64,000 nucleotides of DNA from Endocalyx cinctus (lineage: Eukaryota; Ascomycota; Sordariomycetes; Amphisphaeriales; Apiosporaceae), in the NCBI GenBank assembly GCA_001600455.1, contig BCKC01000003.1, forward strand, positions 3,842,978-3,906,977, written 5' to 3'. Within the stretch, counting starts at the first letter, position 1, and each line of letters starts with the position of its first letter. The position numbers and the translations under genes were made by a program. The notes under the pieces are model-generated. The model saw only the letters and a program-made list of their open reading frames with translations, was not told the DNA's origin and did not search any database. This document shows positions 46,622-56,333 of the stretch, piece after piece.

Positions 46622-47871
46622 TCAAGGCTCAACGTATCCCGGCTGAATGCCAGCATATCCATCGAGGTGTGCAATATTGAGGTCTTTGATATTGATATCA
46701 GGGAAGAGTCTCAAATTCACTGGACATGTAGCCGGAGCTCTTTTAATGTGATTTCGAGCCGCCTCTGGGAACCCCGCAAGAACTTCTTCGGAGACGGCCT
46801 GTATATCATTATAGATAGGCACGGCGCAGACCTTACAGAAGGTCTTCCCGGCAATATTCTTGCCGAAGAAATATAACCCCAAGTCTTCCTTGCCTTGAAT
46901 CTCAACTTGCTCTTTAAGGGGGTATGCCCATACAGCACCACTCTATTACATCATTAATTAGAGATTCCTTTTTTATTTTTATTGTTTTATGGAGTGGGAG
47001 GAAGGAGGTGAAATAAGGGGGTGACATACTCTCGCATCGCTGCTGCAGTTACATTCCGAGATCTGATCCGTATACGAAGCGTCGAGGGGCTTGGACTTGA
47101 AAGCCACTTTGATGGCACCGCAGTGGCAACTGCCGGTGTATACCTTCGCTCCCTCTATTTCGGCCTTCGGCTCCGGACCGGTGTATTTAGGAGGAACGTA
47201 CGGAGATCCCAAGGCGGCACCATCGTATCTATTCAAGAAAAAAAAAATAAGTTTCAGTTTAAAGAGAACGTATATAAATCTTCTCAACTCAAGTGGGTCG
47301 GCGGCTGTAGTTGTGCTTACGGTGTTAATTTCATAGTCCATGGGTTCACCTGCCCATGCTGGAATGTTCGGATCTAGTTAATCTGAAGTTAGTCTTCCAT
47401 CGTCTTACTTGTCGGAGCAAGGCGCGTGGGGAGGTAGGGTATCAGATGATAACAGGGACGTACATTGATGACCGCAGTCGGGTTCTCCGATTCCGTAGTG
47501 AGAAAGCATGCGAGCGTGTTGCTGCACGTGGGGCAAGACTAGAAATACAAAGAATATCGTTAGAATTTCTTACAAATGATCTCCCCACCTTCTCTATCTC
47601 ATCTAATCGGAAGAGACAGTGGTAAAATAACACCGACTTTGTGAATATAATTGTTCTCGCCAAACGTGTAATTTGTCATCGTAGACGGGTCGCCTTTGAC
47701 CCATTTGAGGTTATCAGCCTTAGTAGACTGCCATAGGACGCCCTTTCGAAAGCATATGCTACAGTTGCACTCGTATGCAGTCGTGACCTCCGGTAGTTCT
47801 ACCTCATATATATAGGCGGCACAATGGCAGTTGCCACGGTAGGTCTTAACAGGTGCTGCTGACTCAGACAT
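46622..47871 (-). CDS. Two fused GFA/CENP-V domains, glutathione-dependent formaldehyde-activating-like protein
   Basis: Five exons give 293 aa; introns are 47539-47637, 47374-47463, 47229-47320 and 46943-47029. Exon lengths of 234, 75, 53, 199 and 321 nt keep one frame throughout. The first GFA domain has the zinc ligands GNCHC, ECNCSIC and SCPTC (intron 1 splits just before the last). The second has GSCHC, ECNCSS and FCKVC. Each is a normal ~120-residue unit, linked by PYDGAALGSPYVPPKY. The second unit lacks the final Cys of the middle motif (CNCSSDAR rather than CNCSxC), so one zinc site may be altered. GFA proteins bind glutathione-formaldehyde adducts or act as small carbon-sulfur lyases; the actual substrate is unknown. 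Intron 1 has a weak GTCGGT donor, the least certain junction. Confidence 0.82.
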
Positions 47872-48735
47872 TTTGCGGAGGGTAAAAGAGTATTGGAAGA
47901 TCTAGACTGAGCGGCGGACAAACGAAACGAGGAGTTGGGTAGTATGGCTAATTCCTAGTCTCTGGTTCTCTTTGAGAAAAGAAATGTATCGAGCATAAAG
48001 AATAACAAACAAGCTGAGAAACGAGAATGCGTCTTCTGTTGGCCTTTATATGTATACCAACTGATCTTATAAAGTTCTCCACTAATAGTTCAGCTCCAAG
48101 CTCCAGGTTCCAAGATTCAATGTCGTACGCTTTCTCCATGGCGAGTTAATTAGTAATGTTTCCGAAAAGTATCTCTCAGAACCATTGATTCGTCCATATT
48201 TCTAGTAGTATATGCAGTCATAAGAAGGTCGGACTTGTGAATGAGGCCGGGGAGCGAGGGTTACCCGAATTTGTCGCACCCTCAAACGTAAGGCCTGCAT
48301 ATAGTCGGATGAACTATCATCAAAAAATATACTGAAAGACCCCTCATAAGACGCGACACGTCTCGGCCACTTTCCTTGTAATGTCCAGGGATACTAGGTA
48401 ATAGCATCACGATATCAGGTGACTCATAGAGCAAAAGTTCCCCTGATTGAAGAATCCCTACCGCATATCTGTTCACGTTCTCCCTGTTTCTTTATGCACC
48501 ATAACGATTAAGAATAACGATGGATTTTCTATACCGTAACACTTATCCATCCATAACGTATAGACATTACATTACATTATTTGATGACGGATTCAAATCC
48601 GTGACGATACGAAATTTCCACGGGTTGTTAATAATTCTAGGTAAATATAAAATATATTATACGGAGTATAGTCTCCTCAATCAGGAACCCTGGCACCCTT
48701 CTTCAATTAGGGGAAGCGGGGTTTACACAGTACTT
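47872..48735. other. Intergenic, no feature recognised
   Basis: Promoter side of the GFA gene. Short minus frames at 47948-48139 and 48282-48476 show no domain. Confidence 0.4.
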
Positions 48736-48937
48736 TCTAGTTTGTATATGTAAGGATGGAATAAAGAGCGCATCCCGATAAATACGTATAGGTTTATAGC
48801 AGAGATTGGGTGCTCGATGTGTACCTGAGCTACGCTGTTTTAAGCAGGATTCTTAACCAATACACTATCAGACTATGAAGAAATTTGCATAGGTCATTTT
48901 TCCGTAAATAACTTTTAACTTAACGGTTCTTATTACG
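48736..48937 (-). repeat. Dispersed ~200-bp repeat, copy 3 (inverted)
   Basis: Read on the minus strand it follows copy 2 closely: GTAATAAGAACCGTTA, AGTTATTTACGGAAAAA, TATGCAAATTTCT, then TAGTGTATTGGTTAAGAATCC, GTAGCTCAGGTACACATC, TTTATCGGGATG and CTCTTTATTCCATCCTTA. The TAGTGTATTGG matches a Pol III A-box. Confidence 0.8.
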
Positions 48938-49009
48938 GGGGATAGCGCGCGACCGAGGGTCGTTAGGCTGCTTTCAAAGTTCGTTTTTGTTAGAATTACT
49001 TAAGTAGAC

Positions 49010-50396
49010 TTAGCCACAGTTGATTACTTCACCGCTAGAGAGCACCCGAGTCCCGTTATTTAAAAGTCTCTGCGCCGGCCGTTCCCAGTTTAAGACCTTA
49101 CCACCCCTATCCCATACATCTTGCCGCCTCTCAAACCACTTTTCTGCGGTAAAGCAGCACGGCTGCCCATGTATATCCTTTGCAGAAATGGTCCCCTGCG
49201 GCGGCTCAGGCCTGGAAGGCCAGTTAATGGCCTCTGAAACGTCGCCTGGGTGGACGGCAGAGAGGTCTCCTAACCTTCGCTTCCGCCATTTTTCCAATAT
49301 GAGTTGATAAGATGCAACTGAATGGTCTAGCTTTACCTCTGGATGCTTCACCCACTCGAGTCCAAGGTTGTCGAGGCTCTGCTCTTCATGTGGCATACTC
49401 CGGAAACTGTTATCTTGAGTAATAATCTCGTAGGTGGTCAACCAGGAGGTTTCGCGGGGCGATGTCTTGGTGCGAGATATTGTATCGGAGGTTTAAGTCG
49501 TCTACGACCTTTATAAGCTGCTGTAGCCACCCCAGCTTGAAAACGCGTGACTTTTTCGCCTCCAGATTGCCGCCAGGCACGTAGCTGGTGGTAAATCCAA
49601 TCACGCGACCCTCGAACTCGTCAACGACAATCCGGTCAAACGGAACGATATTTGGGTGACGCGGCAGACGCATCCACAGGTTCATCTCCTTCCAGGCCAT
49701 TTGAGCATACTGCCACAAGAAGTAGTATTTAAATACAACCTGCTTAGGGGTCAGCTTAATCACAGGCTGCGACAACCAACCTAAGACCGGCACTTAGATT
49801 TCACCTTTTTTAGCAGATCCTCTCAGGCACGGAGGGTATACGATAAGGTCTACGTCAGGACCAAGTCTCTCGAGTTCCTCAAGTTCGTCCCGCCGCACTG
49901 TCTGAATCCCTTCCGGGAGAAAAGTTTCGTGAAGGAATGGATAGTGCACGCAGTAGGTCTGATCGTCCTTTGAATCATTATACGTCGAGATGAGCTCGCC
50001 AGTATGCGATATATAGATCCTATAGATATCGGGAGATAATTGGCTGCTATAGCGCCTGAAATATTCAATGGCGATACTCTCGTCGTCCTGCCCCCCGTCC
50101 ATAGTTACCGAAACCACCCGTCGCCGGTCCCAATCGATAATGTGCCAGGTGCTTGGCCCACCGACGGGGATGCCGCCGCTCAAACAAAAATACTTGGAAT
50201 CGTCGTTAATCATATTGCTGTGCTCTTTGGTAATTAAGACGTACGTATTAAAAAGGGATGAAGAAGGGCAGGTCTGGAACCGTAGTGAGACGACTTGGAG
50301 TGGAAATCTAAGCAGATAAACTATTTTGTAGAGTGCAGGGTGGACGACCACCGCCCTTTTCTTTATGGGTATAAACGTAACACCTACTCGTGCCAC
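49010..50396 (-). pseudogene. Protein-kinase-like pseudogene lacking the DFG segment
   Basis: The first segment (50396-49797) resembles the fungal kinase-like family N-terminus. An in-frame TAA at 49794-49796 follows. The frame then reopens with FKYYFLWQYAQMAWKEMNLW (alphaC/hinge region), HPNIVPFDRIVVDE, TTSYVPGGNLE and the catalytic loop HQDIAPRNLLVD. Immediately after NLLVD the frame shifts and jumps to TYEIITQDNSF, which in the family lies some 30-40 residues further on, past DFG and the activation segment. A small deletion with frameshift has therefore removed metal-binding DFG. The remainder to the stop at 49010 matches the family tail (NWERPAQRLLNNGTRVL). Both lesions make the product non-functional as a kinase. 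A short intron removing the TAA was considered, but the fit is poor. Confidence 0.75.
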
Positions 50397-52276
50397 GCCC
50401 CATTTATATTCATGTAAATTATTATTATTATTATTTTGGAAGATAAGTGAGTCTTGTTGCTTTGTTAGCTGTACTGTTGTTGTACTCTGTACTACGACTA
50501 ATTTTATTTCAAACGTTCAATTATGGTAATGGTATGATGCATTGAAGCTACTATCCGCCAGGGTCTGTCATAGTCGTGACGGCGCGAAGGCCAACACTAT
50601 GGTCACCGTATGGACTCCGCGGCACGGAGTTTTCCCAAGCTTCAGGAAACCTTCTGTGATTTGTTTTTTGTTCTTCCCTCAACTTTCATAGTTGGTTCGA
50701 TCCACTGTTATGCCTGAGATTAGCTCCGTACTCGGCCGTAGGTTGTTTGTTTAACTATTATCATAACGAGACTCGCTTTGTTGTGGGTGTCAAACAATTG
50801 ATTGCCATGATGAGTTATGTCGTACTGGCCTGTCAAGAATCCCCGGGGCAGTGTTGCTGGGTTCTGTGTGTAGCAGTCAGTAGCTGCACAGCTCTGATTT
50901 CCGCTCCCTTGCCATCCAAATTATAGATAACTCCAAAGTCGTACAGGCAAAATTATCACTAACAATACTATGACTAACCGCGAGCAAACCGATCCGGCTG
51001 GGCCCCAACCAACCCGCTTGAAATATCTGGCCGAGCTGGCCCGGCTAATGCATCTGCACCGACAACCAACGGGGTGCTTGCACCTTCGAGTCCAAGTATA
51101 TAACATGTGCTGGTTTTACTCAGGCTTGCTTCAGTCACTTATCAGCCAAGTATCTTGAGCAGTTATATTTATACATACTTATGGATAAGTTATGCGAAGA
51201 TAAACGGTCATAAAAGAAAACGGGGTGTATTCCGTATAGTTTAATTAATAAGTGTAGCTTATATCTTCATATCTATTGTCGTACCTAAATCTGACTTCGT
51301 CTAAATGTAATTTTAGGTTTCTTAACTTAAGGCGGTTGATGTTTATCCATAACGGTTTGTGTGTTTATAAGGTAAATAAGTGAGAAGGCCGTATGTTATG
51401 GCATGGCTATAGCCACCTGTCAGTTGATAGGTTAGTTTGGTAATAGGTAGGAGAGCACTCACATACTATTTAATATATAACTTCCACTTATACCACTTAC
51501 TTACTTCCCTTCCTTCCTCAACCTTATTGTTAGAATGAGTATATCAGTAAGTACGTTTCGAATGGTATGCTCCCAATACAGCTGCCGTGACAATATATTT
51601 ATGGGTTATATAAAAATTTGCCTGGTGATTTATTAAGGCTCTATTTAGGTAGGTAATGTTATTAAAGACTTAGATTTATATTAATAATTTTCGAAGTAAA
51701 GACTGACTATTTACGTAGGGTATTCTTATCCTTATATACTCCTCCTACTATACCGCCTTGATCACCGGCCCTGGTGATTCTCGATTACTGGCTTACCATA
51801 AGTTGGTGATTTGGGTTACGTGACTTAAGGGTAAATCCATATCATTATCAAAGTTGGATGATTTAAATCGGTTAGAACTCAAAACAACTCTATCAAATTA
51901 GCTATTATGGCGGAATGGAACCCATAGGGCATAATAAACTAAGTTCTATTAAGAACAAAGAGACAACTCTTCTGAGGCCTCGAAGGAAAATATAATTGTG
52001 GACTAATTCTATCATTCCTCTTTCCCTTTTATTAAAACTAAAACATACGCAGTAAAGTTGATCAAACCTCTCCTTCCCTAACTTTATTATCCTTCGAGAT
52101 AAAAACTATAATATATATACTGTATATTAGGTTGATATAGTTCAGTGAAAATACCTATTTTATTCTAATCATCAGAGTGGGATAAACTATAACCACGCCG
52201 GTCGCCGATTCGAGGTTGTATAAAGTCACATTTTTTAAGAACACGAATAATTATATTCCGACCGCCTCTTCTCCGG
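50397..52276. other. AT-rich intergenic region
   Basis: About 1.9 kb. Contains (ATT)n at ~50412-50433. A 61-codon minus frame and overlapping plus frame at 50921-51158 show no domain. No gene recognised. Confidence 0.5.
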
Positions 52277-52360
52277 CGACGACTAGCCATCGATACGGTA
52301 TACGTGTTGAGAACTGGCTCCACGTTATTACGGTAGTAAAGGATTCGGCGGTCAATGGAG
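52277..52360. repeat. Inverted repeat, left arm, flanking the Fic gene
   Basis: About 80% identical to the reverse complement of 53642-53725. Best block: ACGG-AGTAAAGGATTC-CGGTCAATGG (two gaps). Also shared are CGATACGGTATA and CGACGAC at the outer end. Most mismatches are transitions. Confidence 0.8.
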
Positions 52361-52410
52361 ATACAAGAGGACAACTCTTGAGGGCTCAGGACCTTGAGAA
52401 ATATATTATT

Positions 52411-53658
52411 ATGGACTTAGCTAGGACCAGAATTCCTCTTTTTTTTCTTTTTCAAACTGAAAACCATACGCACTCAATTCCGCCGGCCGAGGCCTCTAAG
52501 CGTACGATGAAGCAAACTCTACGCGACAGTCTGACGCGCGGGAGCGGCTGGCCCTCTTGGATCAAATCCAGCAATGATGGGAAGGGAACCCCCGTTAACT
52601 TCACGATCCGCTTGTCCGAGTATCTCCGAGAAGAGTTCCACAATCACGGTCCGACTGACCCGACTGCGATCATCAATGCTGCAAACCGTACCTCGGTATC
52701 CAAGGGGGTCCAGGTGTTTCCCGAGGTTTGGGAGAGAATTGAGGACGAGGCCTGCCGCGTTGTTTTTGGTTCCAACCTGATCGAGGATGTCGGGGCTGGG
52801 TTGGACTATACCGTCTATCTGTGCCGGCAGATCCTTCGTGGAGAGCACGTCGATGCCGCGGCCATCGACCAGGGCAGCCCGGAGTACGCCAAGCTGCTCC
52901 AGGATTTCGAGCAGCGGGGCCAACCGCTCGACCAGCCCGCCGCCATCCTCGCCCGCCGGGAGATTATCCAGCATGCCCAGGCTCTCTCGTGGGCTATTGA
53001 CAATCTCGTTCTCGACGGGAAGCCGTGGACGGAGGACGCGGTGAAGACGATGCATGGAATCCTGTATAACGGCATGGGTCATGAAGAGGTTACCCCGGGG
53101 CAGTACCGTGGCGTCGACCACATCGTAGCCGCGCGCTTCCGCGACCCGGCCACTGGGAAGCAAAAGGTGACCCGGTTCAGCCACCCTCGTGCCGTCCCGT
53201 CCTACATGGCCACCATGGTCCAAAATATCAATCATGACATCCACCAGGCGGAGAGCGGCGCGGCATTTGACCCTTACGACTTAGCGGCAAAGCATTATCA
53301 CCACTTCGTCAATATCCATCCCTTTGGCGACGGCAACGGTCGTACCTCCCGCATTATCTTGAACTGCTTGATCATGAAGTTCACGGGCCATCTAATCCCG
53401 GTCGGCGAAGACGACGGAGAGAAGGACGAGTATCTGGACATCGCCGTTCGTGGCGCGAAGAAGTACCACAAGGAGGATGGCGAGGTGCCTTTCGATGAGC
53501 AGAAGGGTCACCGGGAGATGGCCAAGCTCATAGCACATAAGTCTGTCGAGCCTCTGGGAGGAATGTGGGCTTTGGTCAAGCGGCATGGTGGTGCGACGGC
53601 GGATTTTTTTAGACCCCCTGGTCAACTGCAAGCTCCCACGGCCCCCATTGACCGATGA
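52411..53658 (+). CDS. Fic-domain protein (AMPylase-like)
   Basis: The predicted protein has 415 aa. The Fic motif HPFGDGNGRTSR is complete (His303 catalytic, Asp307, Gly308, Asn309, Arg311, Arg314), matching HxFx(D/E)GNGRxxR. Upstream, SNLIED (121-126) resembles the auto-inhibitory (S/T)xxxE(G/N) helix motif, whose Glu125 would block ATP, except that Asp replaces the final Gly/Asn. This arrangement, inhibitory motif before the Fic core, corresponds to class II Fic proteins. Such enzymes attach AMP to Ser/Thr/Tyr of targets. The start is uncertain: ATG 52411 or ATG 52507 (MKQTLRDS), or an upstream exon, since the frame is open further 5'. The coding DNA is GC-rich and abruptly different from its AT-rich flanks. 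The stop lies inside the right arm of the inverted repeat. Confidence 0.85.
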   Translation: MDLARTRIPLFFLFQTENHTHSIPPAEASKRTMKQTLRDSLTRGSGWPSWIKSSNDGKGTPVNFTIRLSEYLREEFHNHGPTDPTAIINAANRTSVSKGVQVFPEVWERIEDEACRVVFGSNLIEDVGAGLDYTVYLCRQILRGEHVDAAAIDQGSPEYAKLLQDFEQRGQPLDQPAAILARREIIQHAQALSWAIDNLVLDGKPWTEDAVKTMHGILYNGMGHEEVTPGQYRGVDHIVAARFRDPATGKQKVTRFSHPRAVPSYMATMVQNINHDIHQAESGAAFDPYDLAAKHYHHFVNIHPFGDGNGRTSRIILNCLIMKFTGHLIPVGEDDGEKDEYLDIAVRGAKKYHKEDGEVPFDEQKGHREMAKLIAHKSVEPLGGMWALVKRHGGATADFFRPPGQLQAPTAPIDR

Positions 53659-53725
53659 ATCCTTTACTTCCGTATACATGTGGATTCATTTCAACACATT
53701 ATACCGTATCGGTAGCTCGTCGTCG
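53642..53725. repeat. Inverted repeat, right arm
   Basis: Counterpart of 52277-52360 in opposite orientation. It overlaps the last 17 nt of the Fic coding region. Weaker similarity may extend ~20 bp further out (TCTGTAGCCAACGACGAC against TCTTCTCCGGCGACGAC). Confidence 0.8.
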
Positions 53726-54166
53726 TTGGCTACAGAGCGCTCCCTGTGGTAATGTAGCAGTTTTTTTTTTTTTTTTTTTTTCTTCATGAAAAATTCTGAG
53801 ACTTTGACCGGATTCCAACGGGAAACCGCGTTGGGTTCGAATGCCCCTCTTGTGACCAAATGCCACTTAAGGAATCAGACGATGAATCAGATCCGTATGA
53901 CGAGGGTGGAAATTCACGGGGGGAGTTGATGGGAACCGCTCGAACACTCCTCTCTTTATCACATTCCAAAAAATTAAATAGCGGGGTGGAGCCGGGACTC
54001 TCCCGTCTGGATGATGACTCCCGGAAGAATAACGATGAAATCGAGCGGTGCGATCAGTAAAAGGTACATTTCGGTGGGAGCGTTGAAATTGGGGCGGAAT
54101 CACCCCCAGGAGGACCTCTACGACAGGTTCCGTAATCCATCCACAACTTATAACGGATAATTGCCA
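53726..54166. other. Intergenic, with 21-T run and tRNA-like fragment
   Basis: Poly-T at 53761-53781. GGGTTCGAATGCC at ~53832 looks like a tRNA T-loop, but no partner stems were found. Open minus frames here are short and unassigned. Confidence 0.4.
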
Positions 54167-54382
54167 GTAATGAGAACCGTTACGTTAAAAGTTATTTACG
54201 GAAAAAGAACTTATGCAAATTTCTGTTTTTATAGTGTGTTGGTTAAGAGAGTAAATCGGGCTAAGGTGAGAATCCGGTCGTATCTAAGCGGCGTAGCTCA
54301 GGTACACATCAAGCACCTAATCCCCGCTGCAAACCCTATTTATCAGGATGTGCTCTTTAGTCCATCCTTATAAACTAGAAGG
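54167..54382 (+). repeat. Dispersed ~200-bp repeat, copy 2, with Pol III-like A and B boxes
   Basis: The best-preserved copy. An A-box match TAGTGTGTTGG is followed ~30 nt later by GGTGAGAATCC, which differs from the B-box GGTTCGAATCC at two positions. Then come GTAGCTCAGGTACACATC, AAACCCTATTTATCAGG and CTCTTTAGTCCATCCTTA. Suggests a tRNA-derived SINE, although ~65 bp precede the A-box. Confidence 0.75.
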
Positions 54383-55448
54383 CAAACCCCGCGATGCCCG
54401 CTTCTCCTGATTGAATCAGTAATTGAGAAGACTATATATATATATATATATTAGATTTTACTGGATATAATGAAGGGTCACCGATAGCTCATTTGTCAAT
54501 TTATTTCTCGGGAACTACAAGAGAGTTATTTGATAAAAATGTACATAGTAGGAAGGTAGGTAGCATCTCCAACCATAAGCGGAATTGCCCCTCCAAAAAT
54601 CGTTGCTACCGCAACGGACAACGCCAATTACTATATACTACTCTCTCTATATACAATAAGCAACCAACCCAACCAAGCAAACTTAGTAGTGCCGCCTAAT
54701 TCCCCCAGTCAGCACCCTAATCAGTCTCTTTTTTTCTCTACGGTGGTATCCAATCCAACATCCCGTCATCATCATCAAATATCTGTATCTCCTCTCTCCC
54801 GTATTTGTTTGCTGAAAGTCCGCTCTAAATTACTTACTGTATGCCTTATTTGCTCCCCTTATATTTTACTTTATTGCCTTTCTTCTCTCCCCGCTTCGAT
54901 TCGTATCTTTAATTTAGTTTTCTCGTCCTCGAATCGAATCAAATCTCCAATTCGATTCAAGAAAAAAACAATATGACATCGAATTGAAAACAAATCCGAC
55001 CTGTTCTTTTTTGTGACGACCCCATTCAATCCCGGGAGCCGAGAAAGCGAGAGCGTATGCGTCAAATACAAAATTTAAGAAAACCGAGCCCGATGAAACC
55101 CACTCTCTGAAGCGCATATTTGCGTCGCGAAGTGATTTAAATAATAATCTTTGATAATAAGCAATAAGACATAACGAAAGAAGGGCCGCGAGAAATATAC
55201 CGTAATTGTTTTTTTTTAAAGGGAAAAAGCGCGGAGCCAGCGGTAGCGTGCGACTGATTGACTGATTGGGTTCGCTTGATTGATGGCTTGATATATATAT
55301 ACATATTTTTCGTCACGTTCAGTTTCACTTCGATCCTGATATTAATATACAAGAGCAACATCTACGGAGTTCGATATACCTTTTTTCTTTCGCCTTTTTC
55401 ACCTTTCGCCTACCAAGAGAAAGAAAGAAAAAAAAATCATCGGCCACG
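54383..55448. other. Intergenic, no gene
   Basis: Contains (AT)n at 54434-54452 and a long AT-rich leader before the next gene. No frame with a recognised domain. Confidence 0.5.
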
Positions 55449-56333
55449 ATGGCCCCCATCCTCCCCTCCCACGAACCGCTTCCGGCCCTCCTATCATCCC
55501 AACCCCCCGTCGTCGTCGCCTCCCGCGATCCCGCCGCGCCGCTACCCAAACGCGCCGCGACGGGCGTCTCCACGATCCCCGAAGGCTACGGCGGCGCGCA
55601 GATCGGGCCGACCCCGGGCGTCGTCGTCGGGATCGTCCTCGGCGCCGTCGCCGGGTACGCCCTCGCGTTGTGGTTGATTTACTTTTGCGTCAACCTCGGC
55701 GGCGTCGGCGGTGGTGCCACTCTAGTGGAAACCGGCTCGGTCGCGGGCATGTCCTCGTCGGTCGTCTCGCGCCGCTCGCGCACGCGCGCCCACCGGCACG
55801 TGCCCGTCCCGCAGAGCAGCAGCCGCGGCGAGAAGCGACGATCGCGCGCGTCCTCGTCCCGGGGCGGACCGCCGGCGTCGTCGTCGGCGCACCCTCCTCC
55901 TCCTTCGCGCCGTCATCATAACCATAATCATAATCATCGTCGGAGGGAGACGGTCGAGATGCGTCGGACCGAGAGGGTGCGCGGCTCGTCGGTCCCCGTC
56001 GTCGTCTCGCGGCCGCAGACGCCGCTTTCGGACCAGATCGTGGTGGAAGAAGAACACGTCGCCCGGCGGGCTTCGAGGCCGCCTAGCCGCCCGCCGCCGC
56101 CGCCGCGCGTGGTGCGCCATTCCGAGGACGAGGACGAGGACGACGAGATCGTCGTCGAGGAGGAGCGGAGCACGCCGCCGAGGCGGAGGCGCGATAGCAG
56201 GGGCGGCGGGTACGGTTATCGGACCCGCAGGAGGAGCTCCAGCAGCGAGGGGTCCCGGATTACGTTCGATCCGTACCGTCCCGCCCCGCCGAGGGATATA
56301 AGTCGTAGGCGAAGCAGTTCGCAGAGGAGATGA
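55449..56333 (+). CDS. Hypothetical single-pass membrane protein with basic, Ser/Arg-rich tail
   Basis: A single exon of 294 aa. Residues ~1-50 are Pro-rich with no signal peptide. One strong membrane segment lies at ~58-80 (GVVVGIVLGAVAGYALALWL), preceded by GPTPG. The cytosolic tail is Arg/Ser-rich with HNHNHNH, an acidic DEDEDDEIVVEEE stretch and many SRR/RRRS motifs, resembling targets of Ser/Thr kinases. Such proteins are common in Sordariomycetes but have no assigned function that I can state. Repeated low complexity and extreme GC create large shadow frames on the other strand. The start at 55449 sits in an AAACACGATGG-like context (CACGATGG) and after a long AT-rich 5' UTR-like region. 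Confidence 0.75.
   Translation: MAPILPSHEPLPALLSSQPPVVVASRDPAAPLPKRAATGVSTIPEGYGGAQIGPTPGVVVGIVLGAVAGYALALWLIYFCVNLGGVGGGATLVETGSVAGMSSSVVSRRSRTRAHRHVPVPQSSSRGEKRRSRASSSRGGPPASSSAHPPPPSRRHHNHNHNHRRRETVEMRRTERVRGSSVPVVVSRPQTPLSDQIVVEEEHVARRASRPPSRPPPPPRVVRHSEDEDEDDEIVVEEERSTPPRRRRDSRGGGYGYRTRRRSSSSEGSRITFDPYRPAPPRDISRRRSSSQRR

Noticed and set aside
46622..47871. Two neighbouring GFA genes instead of one
   Set aside because: Exon phases match through all four junctions and no stop plus new start separates the domains.
53800..53870. Possible tRNA (GGGTTCGAATGCC)
   Set aside because: Only a T-loop-like string; no acceptor, D or anticodon stems could be paired.
55722..56120. 132-codon Arg/His-rich minus frame
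   Set aside because: Antisense shadow of the basic membrane protein's low-complexity tail.
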